DNA of 64,000 bases from Paludibacterium paludis (GCF_018802605.1 NZ_CP069161.1:1674001-1738000), one strand, 5' to 3'; numbered from the stretch's first letter, positions 1 to 8,974 are shown. Notes: generated from the letters alone by a model not told the origin. A program made the numbers and translations.

Positions 1-2133
1 GATGCCGCCGAGCCCCTTCCGCCGCGCGATCCGGCGGCCAAACCCGCCGTGCCGATGGTGCAGCTGCCCCTGGCCCCGGCCCCGGTGCCCGAGCCGCCGC
101 CCCCCCTGACCGATCCGTCCCTGCTTCACCCCTTGCCCGAGCCCGCTCCCGTCCCCGAGGACGCCAGCCGCACCACCGTATCCGATACCTATGGCAGGGA
201 GCTTGCCCTGGCGCGCAGTGAATGGCGCGACCAGGTGGTGCGCGCCAATCTCGAACGCTACCGCAACGATGCCGAGTCGCTCTGTTCGCTGATTCTCGAA
301 GCACTCGAGGAAGGGTACGAAAGCGAATTGTCGGAGGCCTCGGCCCGCCTGGTCGAAATTGACGAAAATCCCGAGCGCGCTCACGGTGTGCGTGCCCGAG
401 TCCTGACGGCGCAGGGCGATCTGCCCGGCGCCGAGTCCGTCTTGCGCGAAGGCATGGCGAAAATCGGTGAGCATCCGGCCCTGCTGGACATCCTCGCCGG
501 CGTCCAGCTGGCCCGCAAGGATGTCGGACAGGCGCAGGAAACGCTGTGGCAGGCTCTCCAGCTCTCGCCCCAGGATGACCGGCTGGACGCCTGGCTCGCC
601 CGGGAAAAGGATCGTGGTCCGGAGGCGTATCTTCATGCCCTTGAGCGGGCGGCGACACTGCCCGGAGCCGGTCGCGCGGTGCTGGAGCTCGCCTGCCGGG
701 ATTTTGCCGACGAACAACCCCGGGCGGCTCTGGCGCGTCTGGACCGTTTGCTCGCCGACAAGGCGGTGACGGCGCAAACCGAGGCGCAGGTCGTGTCGCT
801 TCTGGCGGAAAAAGGCCAGGACGAGGTCGTGCTCGGCAAATTCCTGAGCCGTTACCGCCCGGAGCGCCACTCTGACGAGATGCTGGCGCAACTGCTCCGC
901 GCGGCGCGCAAAACGAAACGTTGGCGCGATGGCGCCGCCCTGCTGGCGCGGCGCGAGGCGCAGGAGCCCATTGCGTCGGAGAGTCCGCTGGCCGAGCTGG
1001 GCCGGGAATTCGCCGCCCTTCAGGGAACGACTTCCGCTGCGCAGGTGGCCGCGCCTGCCGCTCAGGCAGCGAAGGCGGTGCCGGCGCAGGCGGCTCCGGC
1101 CTTGCCGCCGGCGGTCGCCGCGCCCGAGCCGGGCGAGAATGCGCCGGTGCGGCAGGTCGCCAATGCCGATTCCGTGGTGCTGACCGAACCGGTGTGGGGA
1201 CTCGGCCTCGCGCGGCCCGATTGGCTGCTGCAGCCCAAGCCGGTCCACGCGCCGGTCATGGCCTTTTTCAATCTGGCCCAGGCGGGCGGGGCGCGCATCG
1301 CGCGGGACGATGAAACCGCCCGCTTGAGTCGCTCCATTGTGCTCTACCTTGCCGAGTCGGTGCATTTCTGGACGGATTACGCCACGCGCGGCCAGTTCCC
1401 CCTGATCAAGGGCAGCGGACCGATGGTGCCGTCCTCCGAGCCCGACGGCCTGGCGCTGTGCGACAGCCTGCCGGGGAATGTGCCCACGTTTGTGACCGGT
1501 TCGATCGAACAGACCGCGGATGGCTGGGTTGTCACTCTCTCCTTGTGGGACCGGTTAAACCGCAAGTCGTTCGCCTGCGAGAGCGTGACGCTCGAGCACG
1601 CGCGCCCCGGCAAAGGGGTGCTGCAGCTGGAAGAGAAGTTGCTGCGCCGCCTGGGCGGCCAGCGCGCGGCGCCGCACGACGGGTTTTACGCGCGTCCCCC
1701 CACCGATGCCATGGATGCCTACCTGGGCCTTCTCTCCGGCATGTTCATGCTGGCGCTGGTCTCGGCGGGGCAGGCGGGCGGAGAGGCCGCGCGCGATGGG
1801 CGGGCGGTGGTCGACGCCGCGCTGGAGCTGATTCCGCGCTGGCCCTGGGCCGATGTGCCGGCCATGCACTTTTTCGCCGGGCTCGGATTGCTCGCGGATT
1901 GCCGTGTGCCGCCGTCGGCCGGCGACGCGGAGCGCGCCATGGCGCTGCTCGAGGAAGCGCGCGCATCGCGTTCGGTGATGGCGCGCCTCGGACCGCTGGT
2001 GTGGCATCTGTGCGCCAGGCGCGATCTGTGGGACGCTGGCGGCGGGCTCAATCCCGCCGGCCAGAGCCATGCCTACCGGCAATGGCTCGCCCGTGTCGCG
2101 GAAAAGCCCGTTTCAGCGGTGGCGGCGGGCTGA
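1..2133 (+). CDS. TPR-like repeat protein, 5' end outside window
   Basis: The frame is open from base 1 through 2133, so the true start probably lies upstream; in-frame GTG 49 and ATG 55 are only fallback starts. After a Pro/Ala-rich segment (roughly residues 1-40 from GTG 49), residues 90-260 look like degenerate tetratricopeptide helices with Leu/Ala periodicity and phrases such as ARVLTAQGDLPGAESVLREG. A second Pro/Ala-rich linker lies near residues 330-370. The C-terminal domain (about 380-690) is unfamiliar, mixed alpha/beta, and has no catalytic motif I can name. No signal peptide is visible because the N-terminus is missing. It could be a periplasmic or cytoplasmic scaffold. I do not assign a function. 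Confidence 0.6.
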   Translation, partial: DAAEPLPPRDPAAKPAVPMVQLPLAPAPVPEPPPPLTDPSLLHPLPEPAPVPEDASRTTVSDTYGRELALARSEWRDQVVRANLERYRNDAESLCSLILEALEEGYESELSEASARLVEIDENPERAHGVRARVLTAQGDLPGAESVLREGMAKIGEHPALLDILAGVQLARKDVGQAQETLWQALQLSPQDDRLDAWLAREKDRGPEAYLHALERAATLPGAGRAVLELACRDFADEQPRAALARLDRLLADKAVTAQTEAQVVSLLAEKGQDEVVLGKFLSRYRPERHSDEMLAQLLRAARKTKRWRDGAALLARREAQEPIASESPLAELGREFAALQGTTSAAQVAAPAAQAAKAVPAQAAPALPPAVAAPEPGENAPVRQVANADSVVLTEPVWGLGLARPDWLLQPKPVHAPVMAFFNLAQAGGARIARDDETARLSRSIVLYLAESVHFWTDYATRGQFPLIKGSGPMVPSSEPDGLALCDSLPGNVPTFVTGSIEQTADGWVVTLSLWDRLNRKSFACESVTLEHARPGKGVLQLEEKLLRRLGGQRAAPHDGFYARPPTDAMDAYLGLLSGMFMLALVSAGQAGGEAARDGRAVVDAALELIPRWPWADVPAMHFFAGLGLLADCRVPPSAGDAERAMALLEEARASRSVMARLGPLVWHLCARRDLWDAGGGLNPAGQSHAYRQWLARVAEKPVSAVAAG

Positions 2134-2892
2134 TCAGTCCGCCGGGGTGTCGAACTGGATGTCCAGAGGCATGCCGCCGCCCATTCCGATGCGAAGGCGC
2201 GTATCGGCCGGAACGTCCAGCACGCCGGCCCAGGAACCGGTGATGACGGCTTGTCCGGCCGCCAGACCTTCGCCGCGCCGGCGCAGGAACTCGACGAGCC
2301 AGTAAAGCGGCGACCACGGGTTCCCGTCGGGATGTCGGGCCGCGCGCCGCACGACGTTTCCGTCGGCTTCCCATGCCAGCTCGGCGGTGCGCCGCGCCTG
2401 TTCGATGTCGATCGGCGGCCCGATGACCAGTCCGTCGTTGAACAACTGGTCGGCGAGCAGTTCGGCGAATGGCAGATCCTGCGCCGAAGCGTAGCGCCCG
2501 CCGACAATTTCCAGAGCGAAGCGGCTCGATGCGACAGCCCTTTCGACTTCTTCGCGGGAGTACGGATCCTGTCGTGGCGGAAGGTCGTGTCCGAGAAGAA
2601 AAGCGACTTCCGGTTCGATGCGTACCCGCGCGTTCTTTCGCGGTAGCGCGTACCGCGCGTCGCGGCCGACCGTGCCGGCAAGGATGGGCGCCGCGACAAG
2701 GCGTCCCTCTGCGGGCAGTCCGCATTTCCACCCTTCAGGCGGCCGGCCGTCCAGTTCGATCAGCGCGCGCTGGATGGCCAGCGCCGATTCGATGTCGGCC
2801 GGGCGGCACGATTCGGCCAGCCGCGGCAGGGGTACCGCGAGGCGTCGGCATGCCATGAGTTCATGGGCGGCGGCTAGGGCGGTGGCGTTCAT
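2134..2892 (-). CDS. 2-keto-4-pentenoate hydratase / fumarylacetoacetase-like protein
   Basis: The 252-residue product has the layout of the MhpD/HpaH hydratase-decarboxylase group: an N-terminal helical part with ADIESALAIQRALIEL, a central acidic metal-site region (RIEPEVAFLLGHDLP) and a C-terminal ITGSWAGVLDVPADTRL segment resembling the family's typical 'tGsl.g...v..Gd' ending. Known members hydrate 2-hydroxypentadienoate in meta-cleavage pathways using a divalent metal. I chose ATG 2892 because it overlaps the stop of the upstream methyltransferase by 4 nt (ATGA), indicating translational coupling; the longer reading frame to 2952 would lie inside the neighbour. No other aromatic catabolic genes are nearby, so the substrate is open. 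Confidence 0.7.
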   Translation of the reverse strand: MNATALAAAHELMACRRLAVPLPRLAESCRPADIESALAIQRALIELDGRPPEGWKCGLPAEGRLVAAPILAGTVGRDARYALPRKNARVRIEPEVAFLLGHDLPPRQDPYSREEVERAVASSRFALEIVGGRYASAQDLPFAELLADQLFNDGLVIGPPIDIEQARRTAELAWEADGNVVRRAARHPDGNPWSPLYWLVEFLRRRGEGLAAGQAVITGSWAGVLDVPADTRLRIGMGGGMPLDIQFDTPAD

Positions 2893-3638
2893 TGTCCGGT
2901 CTCCCTGACCGCGCTGATGAACAGGAACGGCGGCCGTCTGCGATGCGGCCACAGCGCGGGGGTCGCGCGCACCTGCTCCAGGGTCGGCACGGCTTCTTCC
3001 AGCCGGGTCAGACGAAAACCGTGTTCCAGAAGCCCGTTGACATAGGTTTCGAGCGAACGGTGGTATTTCACCACCCCGTCGATGAACCAGTGGGTGTCGC
3101 GCGAGCTTTCGTCGCGATAATTGTCGACAGGCCAGTGCGTGGCCTGCCCGTCCTCGTCAAAGTGCCAGCGCTGGCGCGCCACGGCGGTGCAGATCGGGTG
3201 CTCCACGGAAAACACCAGATGCCCGCCTTCGTTCAGTTTCCTCGCGAGGGCGTCGAGCACCGACGCATAGTCGTCGACATAGTGCAGGGCCAGGGACGAC
3301 ACGGCCAGGTCGAAGCATTCGTCCAGTTGACCCAGATCCTCGATGGCCATCTCCCGGTAGTCGATGGCCGGGTCGTCGGTCCGGGCCCGCGCTTCGGCCA
3401 GCATGTTGCCCGACAGGTCGATGCCGATGACGCGGGCGGCCCCTTCGGCCCTCGCCGCGCGGGCGAAATCGCCGCTGCCGCACCCCATGTCGAGGATGGA
3501 GAGGTTGGCGAGCGAGTCCGGCATGAGCCGGCGCAGGACCGGCTGCTCGAGACACTCGTTCAATCCGGCGCCCTTTTGGCGCAGGGTCTGGTAACCCGCG
3601 AAAAAACGGGGGTCGTCGTACACGTTTTGTCGGGACAT
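2889..3638 (-). CDS. Class I SAM-dependent methyltransferase
   Basis: The 249-residue protein has the Rossmann-type SAM motif I (ILDMGCGSGDFAR, about residues 48-60), an acidic motif II end (VIGIDLSGNMLAEAR), and a motif IV-like SSLALHYVDD, followed by the post-IV strand LVFSVEHPI typical of the Methyltransf_11/25 family that includes UbiE-like and small-molecule methyltransferases. It is cytosolic, with no membrane segment. It is the first gene of a two-gene minus-strand unit, overlapping the hydratase-like gene by 4 nt. The substrate cannot be read from sequence. The ATG at 3638 is preceded on its strand by a plausible GAGCATCCCTCC-type purine/pyrimidine stretch rather than a strong Shine-Dalgarno. 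Confidence 0.85.
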   Translation of the reverse strand: MSRQNVYDDPRFFAGYQTLRQKGAGLNECLEQPVLRRLMPDSLANLSILDMGCGSGDFARAARAEGAARVIGIDLSGNMLAEARARTDDPAIDYREMAIEDLGQLDECFDLAVSSLALHYVDDYASVLDALARKLNEGGHLVFSVEHPICTAVARQRWHFDEDGQATHWPVDNYRDESSRDTHWFIDGVVKYHRSLETYVNGLLEHGFRLTRLEEAVPTLEQVRATPALWPHRRRPPFLFISAVRETGQ

Positions 3639-3744
3639 GGAGGGATGCTCGTGGTGGGCCCGTGACTGGGCGGGGTTGTGATAGGTATTTTAAGGGATTT
3701 TTCGTTCGGAGATGGTTAACCGCGTGGCACCGCTTGCATGAACT

Positions 3745-4413
3745 TCAGTCGAACAGATCGCCTTGTCGCGGCCCCGGCGGCTCGACGCGGGCCGGCGCGG
3801 GGCCGGTGACGAGCTGGTCTGCCGGCGGCAGGAACCATAATCGTTTGACCTCTGCCGGCGGGCCGTCGCCCAGCCAGGCGCCCCGATCCGCGTCGCCGAT
3901 GATGGCCAGGCTGCGCTTCTCGTCGCCCGGGCGGTGCAGCCGGTTCAACAGCGGGTGATGGTCGGCATTGACCGTGATCAGTGTGAAGGCATGACTGACG
4001 GCGCCGTTGTCTTCCTTCCAGGGCCGCCACACTCCCGCCGCGGCGAACAGGGCGCCGTCGGCCCTGCCGACTCGCCAGCGCACGGCCTTGCCCGATTCGT
4101 AGCACGGCTCGTAAAAGCCTTGCATGGGCACAAGACAGCGACGGCCGGCAAGCCAGTGGGCGCGGTAGGCCGGCCGCGCATCGAGGGTTTCCGAGCGGGC
4201 ATTCATCGTCGTCCAGGCCGACTTGGCGGGAAGGTGCCGGCGCGGGATCAGGCCGAAGCTCGCCAGGATCACGCGCGCGCCCCCGCGGGAGCCGACGATG
4301 ATCGGGGCCAGACCGTCCTGCCAGACCTCGGCGGGCCAGTCGAAGGTTTCCGTGTCCACATCGAAATGCTCGGCGAGCCGCCGCGGATCCGGGGTCAGAA
4401 AGTTGATGCACAT
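3745..4413 (-). CDS. SRAP / YedK family abasic-site DNA-protein crosslink protein
   Basis: This 222-residue protein matches the SOS-response-associated peptidase (SRAP, HMCES/YedK) family, which covalently binds abasic sites in single-stranded DNA through Cys2. Starting at ATG 4413 puts Cys directly after Met (MCINFLTP), as the family requires; longer in-frame starts to 4578 would destroy this and overlap the next gene. Other family landmarks are Asn71/Arg73 (MNARSETL), Glu102 (GFYEP) and His160 (NRLHRP). Length is usual for bacterial members. It lies 13 nt downstream of the deoxyribonucleotidase gene on the same strand, so the two may be co-transcribed, which would group two DNA/nucleotide maintenance functions. 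Confidence 0.9.
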   Translation of the reverse strand: MCINFLTPDPRRLAEHFDVDTETFDWPAEVWQDGLAPIIVGSRGGARVILASFGLIPRRHLPAKSAWTTMNARSETLDARPAYRAHWLAGRRCLVPMQGFYEPCYESGKAVRWRVGRADGALFAAAGVWRPWKEDNGAVSHAFTLITVNADHHPLLNRLHRPGDEKRSLAIIGDADRGAWLGDGPPAEVKRLWFLPPADQLVTGPAPARVEPPGPRQGDLFD

Positions 4414-4426
4414 GCGGGGAGTCCGG

Positions 4427-4978
4427 TTACAGGCGCAGCAGCACGCTTTGCCAGTCGGCCCAAGTGGCGCGCGCACCGCCGATGTGCCGGTTGTACGGCT
4501 GGTCGAATACCACGTGCCACCAGTCCGGCGTGCGCACCCCGGTGATTTCGGGTTTGTCGTCCACCAGAATATCGCCATGCACCAGGGTTTTGTCGCGGGT
4601 CAGAATCAGGCGCGACACGAATTCGGTTCCCAGATGGCGCTCCACCCATTCGTACTTTTCCGGCACGCAGTGCCGGTAGCGTTGCAATGGTGAGGTGCAG
4701 ATCCGCACATCCAGGCCCATTTCCAGCATGGCGCGCATGGCCGCCACGGCACCTTCGACGGGGGGAAGGTCCAGGTAGAATCCCTTGGCGGCGCATATGG
4801 CGTCGACCTTTTCCCGGTACTCTCGCGGGTAGTCGTCGCGGACATAAAAACAGCGCCGCGCAGCGGGTTCGATGCCCGGGAAATCGTGGCCGCCCGCTCG
4901 CCATGTGTCGTAAAACCCGCGTTCGAAATCGGCCAGTACGCCGTCTTGATCGACAAGGATTAGCATGACAAAGTGCAT
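4427..4978 (-). CDS. 5'(3')-deoxyribonucleotidase (NT5C-like HAD phosphatase)
   Basis: A 183-residue HAD-superfamily protein. The catalytic motif is LVDQDGVLADF (Asp10 nucleophile, Asp12 acid/base), followed by the NT5C-type signature of a Trp/Phe-rich cap (RCFYVRDDYP) and the ICTSPL motif II near residue 94. Motif III/IV is RDKTLVHGDILVDDKPE, where the paired acidic residues bind Mg2+. Known relatives dephosphorylate deoxyribonucleoside 5'-monophosphates. A second in-frame ATG (4966, MLILVD) is possible; neither has a strong ribosome-binding site, so the start is uncertain by four residues. It is followed closely by the SRAP gene. Confidence 0.85.
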   Translation of the reverse strand: MHFVMLILVDQDGVLADFERGFYDTWRAGGHDFPGIEPAARRCFYVRDDYPREYREKVDAICAAKGFYLDLPPVEGAVAAMRAMLEMGLDVRICTSPLQRYRHCVPEKYEWVERHLGTEFVSRLILTRDKTLVHGDILVDDKPEITGVRTPDWWHVVFDQPYNRHIGGARATWADWQSVLLRL

Positions 4979-5126
4979 AAAGAAGTAAGACCCCCAGCAC
5001 TATACTCCGGATTTCACTCCCGGGGCCGACAACTATTCACGCCGGGTGCGCGCGGCCGGCAAGGCGGCGTCCCGTGAGAAAAATCGATGCGGCAAAACAG
5101 CACATTTCCCGTCCCGTTGGGTTGTT

Positions 5127-5151
5127 GCCGGCGCAACCTTCCTGCGCCGGC
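5127..5151. repeat. 9-bp perfect hairpin in leader of the 5192 gene
   Basis: GCCGGCGCA (5127-5135) and TGCGCCGGC (5143-5151) form a perfect 9-bp stem around a 7-nt loop. It lies 40 nt upstream of the start codon at 5192. No T-run follows, so it is more likely a structured 5' leader or a protein-binding dyad than a finished terminator. Confidence 0.5.
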
Positions 5152-5191
5152 GAGTTCTACCCCTCTCCAATTCCTTGCGAAGGAGTGAGGT

Positions 5192-5662
5192 ATGCGAATA
5201 TTGCGGAGAATGGTGTTGCCGATGGTCGTGTGGAGCGTTCTGGCTGAGGGGGCGATGGCCGGTAGCCATGAGTCGTGCCCGTCAATCCGGAGTATTGTCG
5301 TTTCCCGGTCCGTCTACAAGGCGGCCACGGCCAGCGGCGCGGGCGAATGGATCGGTGTTGCCGATGCGCGTTCCGAGGGGAAGGTTCGGCGCTTCATGGA
5401 AGCCGTGTTTTATCCCGAGCACGGCAGCGAGACCTCCAGGGGATCGCTGGGCAAATGCACTTACGAGCTGGATCGGGGCATCGTGGATCTGCGTTTCCGT
5501 CCCGACGCCAATCCGGTCGTGGCGCTGGCCAATCCCGGCGCCTGGTCGCAAAGGCAGGGACCGTTCGGCGTCCTGTATTACGAGTGCCGGGGCAGGGAAG
5601 GCGATTGCCGGTTCATCGATCCTTCCCCCGCGGCCGCGCGCTCTTCTCCGTCGGGCAAGTGA
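5192..5662 (+). CDS. Small secreted protein, possibly DUF3757-like
   Basis: The 156-residue product starts with a classical Sec signal peptide (MRILRRMVLPMVVWSVLAEGAMA, cleavage probably after AMA near residue 23). The mature part begins with CPSIRSI and contains further cysteines (GKCTYELD, YYECRGREGDC), suggesting two disulphides in a small periplasmic or secreted domain; the pattern reminds me of DUF3757 proteins, but this is a weak recognition. A good ribosome-binding site (AAGGAG) lies 8 nt before ATG 5192. The last 85 nt overlap the 3' end of the convergent LysR gene. Function unknown. Confidence 0.7.
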   Translation: MRILRRMVLPMVVWSVLAEGAMAGSHESCPSIRSIVVSRSVYKAATASGAGEWIGVADARSEGKVRRFMEAVFYPEHGSETSRGSLGKCTYELDRGIVDLRFRPDANPVVALANPGAWSQRQGPFGVLYYECRGREGDCRFIDPSPAAARSSPSGK

Positions 5663-6552
5663 CGCGCGGTGTGCAGAAATTGCCCGACCCTGGCGTCTCT
5701 TCCTTCTTCCCGGGTCGCGAGGCAGATATGCACCCGGGCATCGGGGTCCGACAGCCGAAGATACCTGACGCCGGGCAGATTCAGGTGCTCCCAGGGCGCG
5801 GGCAGCACCGCCAGTCCGAGTCCGGCGGCGACAAGTCCGATCTGCGTCATGGCATCGGTGGCTTCCTGAACGATATTCGGTAAAAACCCCCGCCCGGCGC
5901 ATAACTGCGCCAGGGCATCGCGCACCCCCGTTCCCGCGCTGGCAGGAAAACTGACGAACCGTTCGCTCCGGCATTCCGCCAGGGCGAGACTCGCGCGCGT
6001 GGCCCAGGGGTGCGCCGCGGGCACCACCAGCCACAGGGGGTCGGTGTGCCAGCGTTCGATCGCGATACCCGGCTGGACGGGCACGGTGGCGGAGCGCAGG
6101 AAGGCAACGTCGATGCGTCCATCCGCGAGGCTTTGCAGCTGTTCGGTGGTGTGCATGTCCAGCATCGTCAGCGTGACGCGCGGGCAGCGCGCGGCGTGCG
6201 CCCGCACCAGTGCCTGAAAACGCGGATTGAGCGGGACGGTGCCGGCAAGGCCGATCGTCAGCGCGCCCTGTTCGCCCAGCGCCGTCTGCCGGACTTCCGC
6301 GGCGATGCGCGAGGCTTCGGCAAGCCAGGGGCCGGCCAGTTCGCGCAGACGTTCTCCCGCGTCGGTGAGGCCGACCCGGCGGCTGGTGCGCTCGAAGAGC
6401 ATCGCGCCCAGTTCGTCTTCCAGCGCACGGATTTGCTGGCTCAATGGCGGCTGGGCGATGTGCAGGCGCTCCGCCGCCCGGGTGAAGTTGAGTTCCTCTG
6501 CCACCGTCAGAAAATATCGCAGGCGCCGCGGATCCATAAAGAGTTTTTTCAT
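5578..6552 (-). CDS. LysR-family transcriptional regulator
   Basis: A 324-residue LysR regulator. The N-terminal winged helix-turn-helix (MDPRRLRYFLTVAEELNFTRAAERLHIAQPPLSQ... about residues 6-65) is typical of the BenM/CatM-like branch with the AQPPLSQQIR recognition helix. The effector domain follows (GALTIGLAGTVP from about 95). A C-terminal tail of about 25 residues beyond the usual length produces the 85-nt overlap with the secreted-protein gene. It is divergent from the LysE-type exporter at 6642, the usual arrangement for a LysR that controls its neighbour. ATG 6552 and ATG 6537 are both possible starts; neither has a strong ribosome-binding site. Confidence 0.9.
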   Translation of the reverse strand: MKKLFMDPRRLRYFLTVAEELNFTRAAERLHIAQPPLSQQIRALEDELGAMLFERTSRRVGLTDAGERLRELAGPWLAEASRIAAEVRQTALGEQGALTIGLAGTVPLNPRFQALVRAHAARCPRVTLTMLDMHTTEQLQSLADGRIDVAFLRSATVPVQPGIAIERWHTDPLWLVVPAAHPWATRASLALAECRSERFVSFPASAGTGVRDALAQLCAGRGFLPNIVQEATDAMTQIGLVAAGLGLAVLPAPWEHLNLPGVRYLRLSDPDARVHICLATREEGRDARVGQFLHTARHLPDGEERAAAGEGSMNRQSPSLPRHS

Positions 6553-6641
6553 CTTGATCGATGCTGAATTATATATTGGATTGGATGAATGAATAGGAAT
6601 AACCTGCTTTCGTCATATCGGTATTTCGAGAGCGAAACACA

Positions 6642-7307
6642 ATGGACTCCCTGGTTTCCTGGTCGCCGGCCATGCTGAGCGTTCCTTACTGGAAATTCCT
6701 TTCCATCGCGGTGGTGGCCGTGCTCAGCCCCGGCCCCGCTGTGATGCTGGCCTTGCATAATGGCTCCACGCACGGTGTTTCCGCGGCGCTGCGTTCGTCG
6801 CTGGGCAACATCAGCGGTCTGCTGGTGCTGGCGCTATTGAGTCTGGCGGGGGCGAGTCTCGTACTGCGCGAGTTTCCGCCGGTGTTCTGGGTCGTCAAGC
6901 TGATCGGGGCAGGGTATCTGGTACTGCTGGGGGCGAGGCAGTGGTCGGCGGTCCGCAAGGGAACCCCCGCGGCCAGCGCGCCGCGCCGTCGAGGGGCTTC
7001 CGGCCGCTTCTATCGCGAAGGCATGCTGCTCGCCCTGACCAATCCCAAGGCCATCCTGTTTCTGGGCGCGCTGCTTCCGCAATTTCTCAATGCCAGGGCG
7101 CCATTGTTTCTTCAGTCGCTCTGGCTGGTCGGAGGCTTCATGACATGTTCGTTCATGGCTTTGATGGGCTACGCCACCATGGCATGGCTGACGCGCCATC
7201 GCATGGGCGAGTCGGAACGGGCGCGCAAGCTGGCCGTGCTGCTGCGGGCGGTCAGCGGCACGGTGCTGATCGCGCTGGCCCTGTCGATGCTGACGCTGGA
7301 GGTCTGA
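6642..7307 (+). CDS. LysE/RhtB family amino-acid exporter
   Basis: The 221-residue inner-membrane protein has the six-helix LysE/RhtB plan. The family signature SPGPAVMLALHNGSTHG lies near residues 29-45, and ALTNPKAILFLGALLPQF near residues 127-145. Proteins of this family export amino acids or homoserine lactone-type metabolites by proton-driven antiport. It is divergent from the LysR gene at 6552, which probably regulates it. The 89-nt intergenic region contains a short dyad (TTTCG-4-CGAAA at 6624-6637) close to the start. An internal ATG at 6672 would shorten the N-terminus by ten residues. Confidence 0.9.
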   Translation: MDSLVSWSPAMLSVPYWKFLSIAVVAVLSPGPAVMLALHNGSTHGVSAALRSSLGNISGLLVLALLSLAGASLVLREFPPVFWVVKLIGAGYLVLLGARQWSAVRKGTPAASAPRRRGASGRFYREGMLLALTNPKAILFLGALLPQFLNARAPLFLQSLWLVGGFMTCSFMALMGYATMAWLTRHRMGESERARKLAVLLRAVSGTVLIALALSMLTLEV

Positions 7308-7314
7308 GCGGCGC

Positions 7315-7731
7315 TCAACACTCCCGCCAGCGCCGCTCTTCGCGCAGCCGTCTTGCGACGCAGTGCAGCGCGCCGTTGCCGATCGCCGCGGCGATCGGAG
7401 AACCGCCGTCGCGGTCCAGGCGTTGGGGGCTCACCGCCAGGGCTTGGACGAAGCGTCGGACTTCGTGGAATGAGGCTTGGCCAAGCAGCTCGGGACGCTC
7501 AAGATAGGGATCGAGATGTTTGCCGTAGGTGGCGACGTCGCGGCAGACGAATCCGCAGGCTCGGGCCCCTTCGACAAAACGCCTGTGTTCGGGCAACTCG
7601 TCGGGAGCCGTGTCGTGCCGCCGCGCCGCGTCAAGCAATTCGTCGATCAGCAGCGCGAGGAAGTCGGCCTGTTCGGCGCGCACGGCGGTACGCTGGGAAA
7701 TACCGTTGCGATGGATAGGAGGCGATGACAT
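7315..7731 (-). CDS. Hypothetical protein, 138 residues
   Basis: A soluble, Arg/Glu/Ala-rich protein with no motif I recognise; it contains phrases such as LLIDELLDAARRHDTAP and FVEGARACGFVCRDVATYGKHLDPY. I start it at ATG 7731 because the 25 residues upstream in the longer frame (to 7806) are low-complexity and would run into the downstream end of the response-regulator gene. It is 76 nt downstream of that gene on the same strand and could be co-transcribed with it. It converges with the LysE gene, whose stop lies 7 nt away. Function unknown. Confidence 0.55.
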   Translation of the reverse strand: MSSPPIHRNGISQRTAVRAEQADFLALLIDELLDAARRHDTAPDELPEHRRFVEGARACGFVCRDVATYGKHLDPYLERPELLGQASFHEVRRFVQALAVSPQRLDRDGGSPIAAAIGNGALHCVARRLREERRWREC

Positions 7732-7807
7732 CGGATTTTGATGGAGTCGGACACTGACGGGGCATCTTAGCGGAGTCGCCGCGGCGGCGCCACGATCCCG
7801 GCGCACG

Positions 7808-8974
7808 CTACCCCGTTCCGTAAGCGCTGGTCTGGCAGCGCACCATCAGCAGCGACACGTCGTCCTGAAGCACCGCGCCGTGCAGATGCTCGGTCAGGGC
7901 GTCCAGAATGCTCGGCCCCACCTTGTCCGGCCATCCTTTGCGCACGGCCGCCTTGATCCCGCCCACGCCAAACATCGCGGCCGTGTCATTGCTCGCTTCG
8001 GTGATTCCGTCGGAACTCATGATCAGGACATCGCCCTCGCTCCAGCCGAAGGTTTTAACGGTCGGGTCGAAGGTGTCTTCGCTCAGAATGCCCAGCGGCG
8101 GGTGAAACGACGGCAATTCTTCGCGCACTTCGCCGTTGGCAGAGAACAGCAGCACGCAGGGTATGCCGCCGTTCCAAACCGACAGGGTGCGCGCGGTGTA
8201 ATCGATCGAGACCAGCGCCGCCGCGACAAACCGGCCGGTGGGCAGCAAGGTGTTCAGTTTTTTGTTGATGCCGCTGGCCAGCAGGCTGGTCGACAGGTAC
8301 TGCTGCACCAGTTCATGAAAACCGTCTATGGCGGGCAGGGCGCTGATCGCGGCGGTCAGGCCGTGACCGGTGCAGTCGGCCAGCATGAAATGCTCGGCGC
8401 CGGATGGCGTGGCCGCGCGGCAGATGAGATCGCCGCTGAAGTTTTCCGCGGGACTGAGCCGATGCCAGATGTGCGGCAGCGCGATGCTGGAGCGCTGGCT
8501 GAGCCGCTGCAGCAGCTCCAGCGCCAGCGCCTGCTCGGCCTCATTGTCTTCATAGTATTTCTCGAGGCGCGCGGCATCCCGGCCGATCTGGCGCTTCATG
8601 TCGGCGATGCGCAAAAAGACCTTGATCTTGGCGCAGAGCAGGTCGAAGTGCACCGGCTTGCTCAGATAGTCGTCGCCTCCGGCGGCAAGCCCCGCGATGA
8701 TGCTCGACAACTCGTTGTGACTTGTCAGGAAAATGATCGGTATCCAGTCCTCTCCGAACAGGGAGCGCAGTTTGGCGGTGGCTTCCAGTCCGTCCATTTC
8801 CGGCATCGAAACATCCATGAGGATCAGGTCGGGACGCTCGGTTTCGCAAGCGGCCAGCGCATCAACGCCATTGACGGCGAAGGTGCACCGGTAGCCCAGG
8901 CGGGCAATGAGTTTCCCGGTGAGCTTGCGGTTGGTTTCGCTGTCGTCGACCATCAGGATGGTGGGAGTTGGCAT
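7808..8974 (-). CDS. Response regulator with PP2C/SpoIIE-type phosphatase output
   Basis: A 388-residue two-domain signalling protein. The receiver domain (residues 1-120) has the acid pair Asp10-Asp11, phospho-acceptor Asp54 (ILMDVSMPEMDG), Thr84 and Lys106 (YLSKPV). A short coiled-coil linker (about 120-160) leads to a PPM/SpoIIE phosphatase domain with FSGDLICRA, MLADCTGHGLTAAIS and the C-terminal MSSDGITEASN and DDVSLLMV metal motifs. This RsbU/HsbR-like architecture usually dephosphorylates an anti-sigma-factor antagonist when the receiver is phosphorylated. No STAS or kinase partner gene is adjacent. It is divergent from the adaptor operon that begins at 9288. Confidence 0.92.
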   Translation of the reverse strand: MPTPTILMVDDSETNRKLTGKLIARLGYRCTFAVNGVDALAACETERPDLILMDVSMPEMDGLEATAKLRSLFGEDWIPIIFLTSHNELSSIIAGLAAGGDDYLSKPVHFDLLCAKIKVFLRIADMKRQIGRDAARLEKYYEDNEAEQALALELLQRLSQRSSIALPHIWHRLSPAENFSGDLICRAATPSGAEHFMLADCTGHGLTAAISALPAIDGFHELVQQYLSTSLLASGINKKLNTLLPTGRFVAAALVSIDYTARTLSVWNGGIPCVLLFSANGEVREELPSFHPPLGILSEDTFDPTVKTFGWSEGDVLIMSSDGITEASNDTAAMFGVGGIKAAVRKGWPDKVGPSILDALTEHLHGAVLQDDVSLLMVRCQTSAYGTG

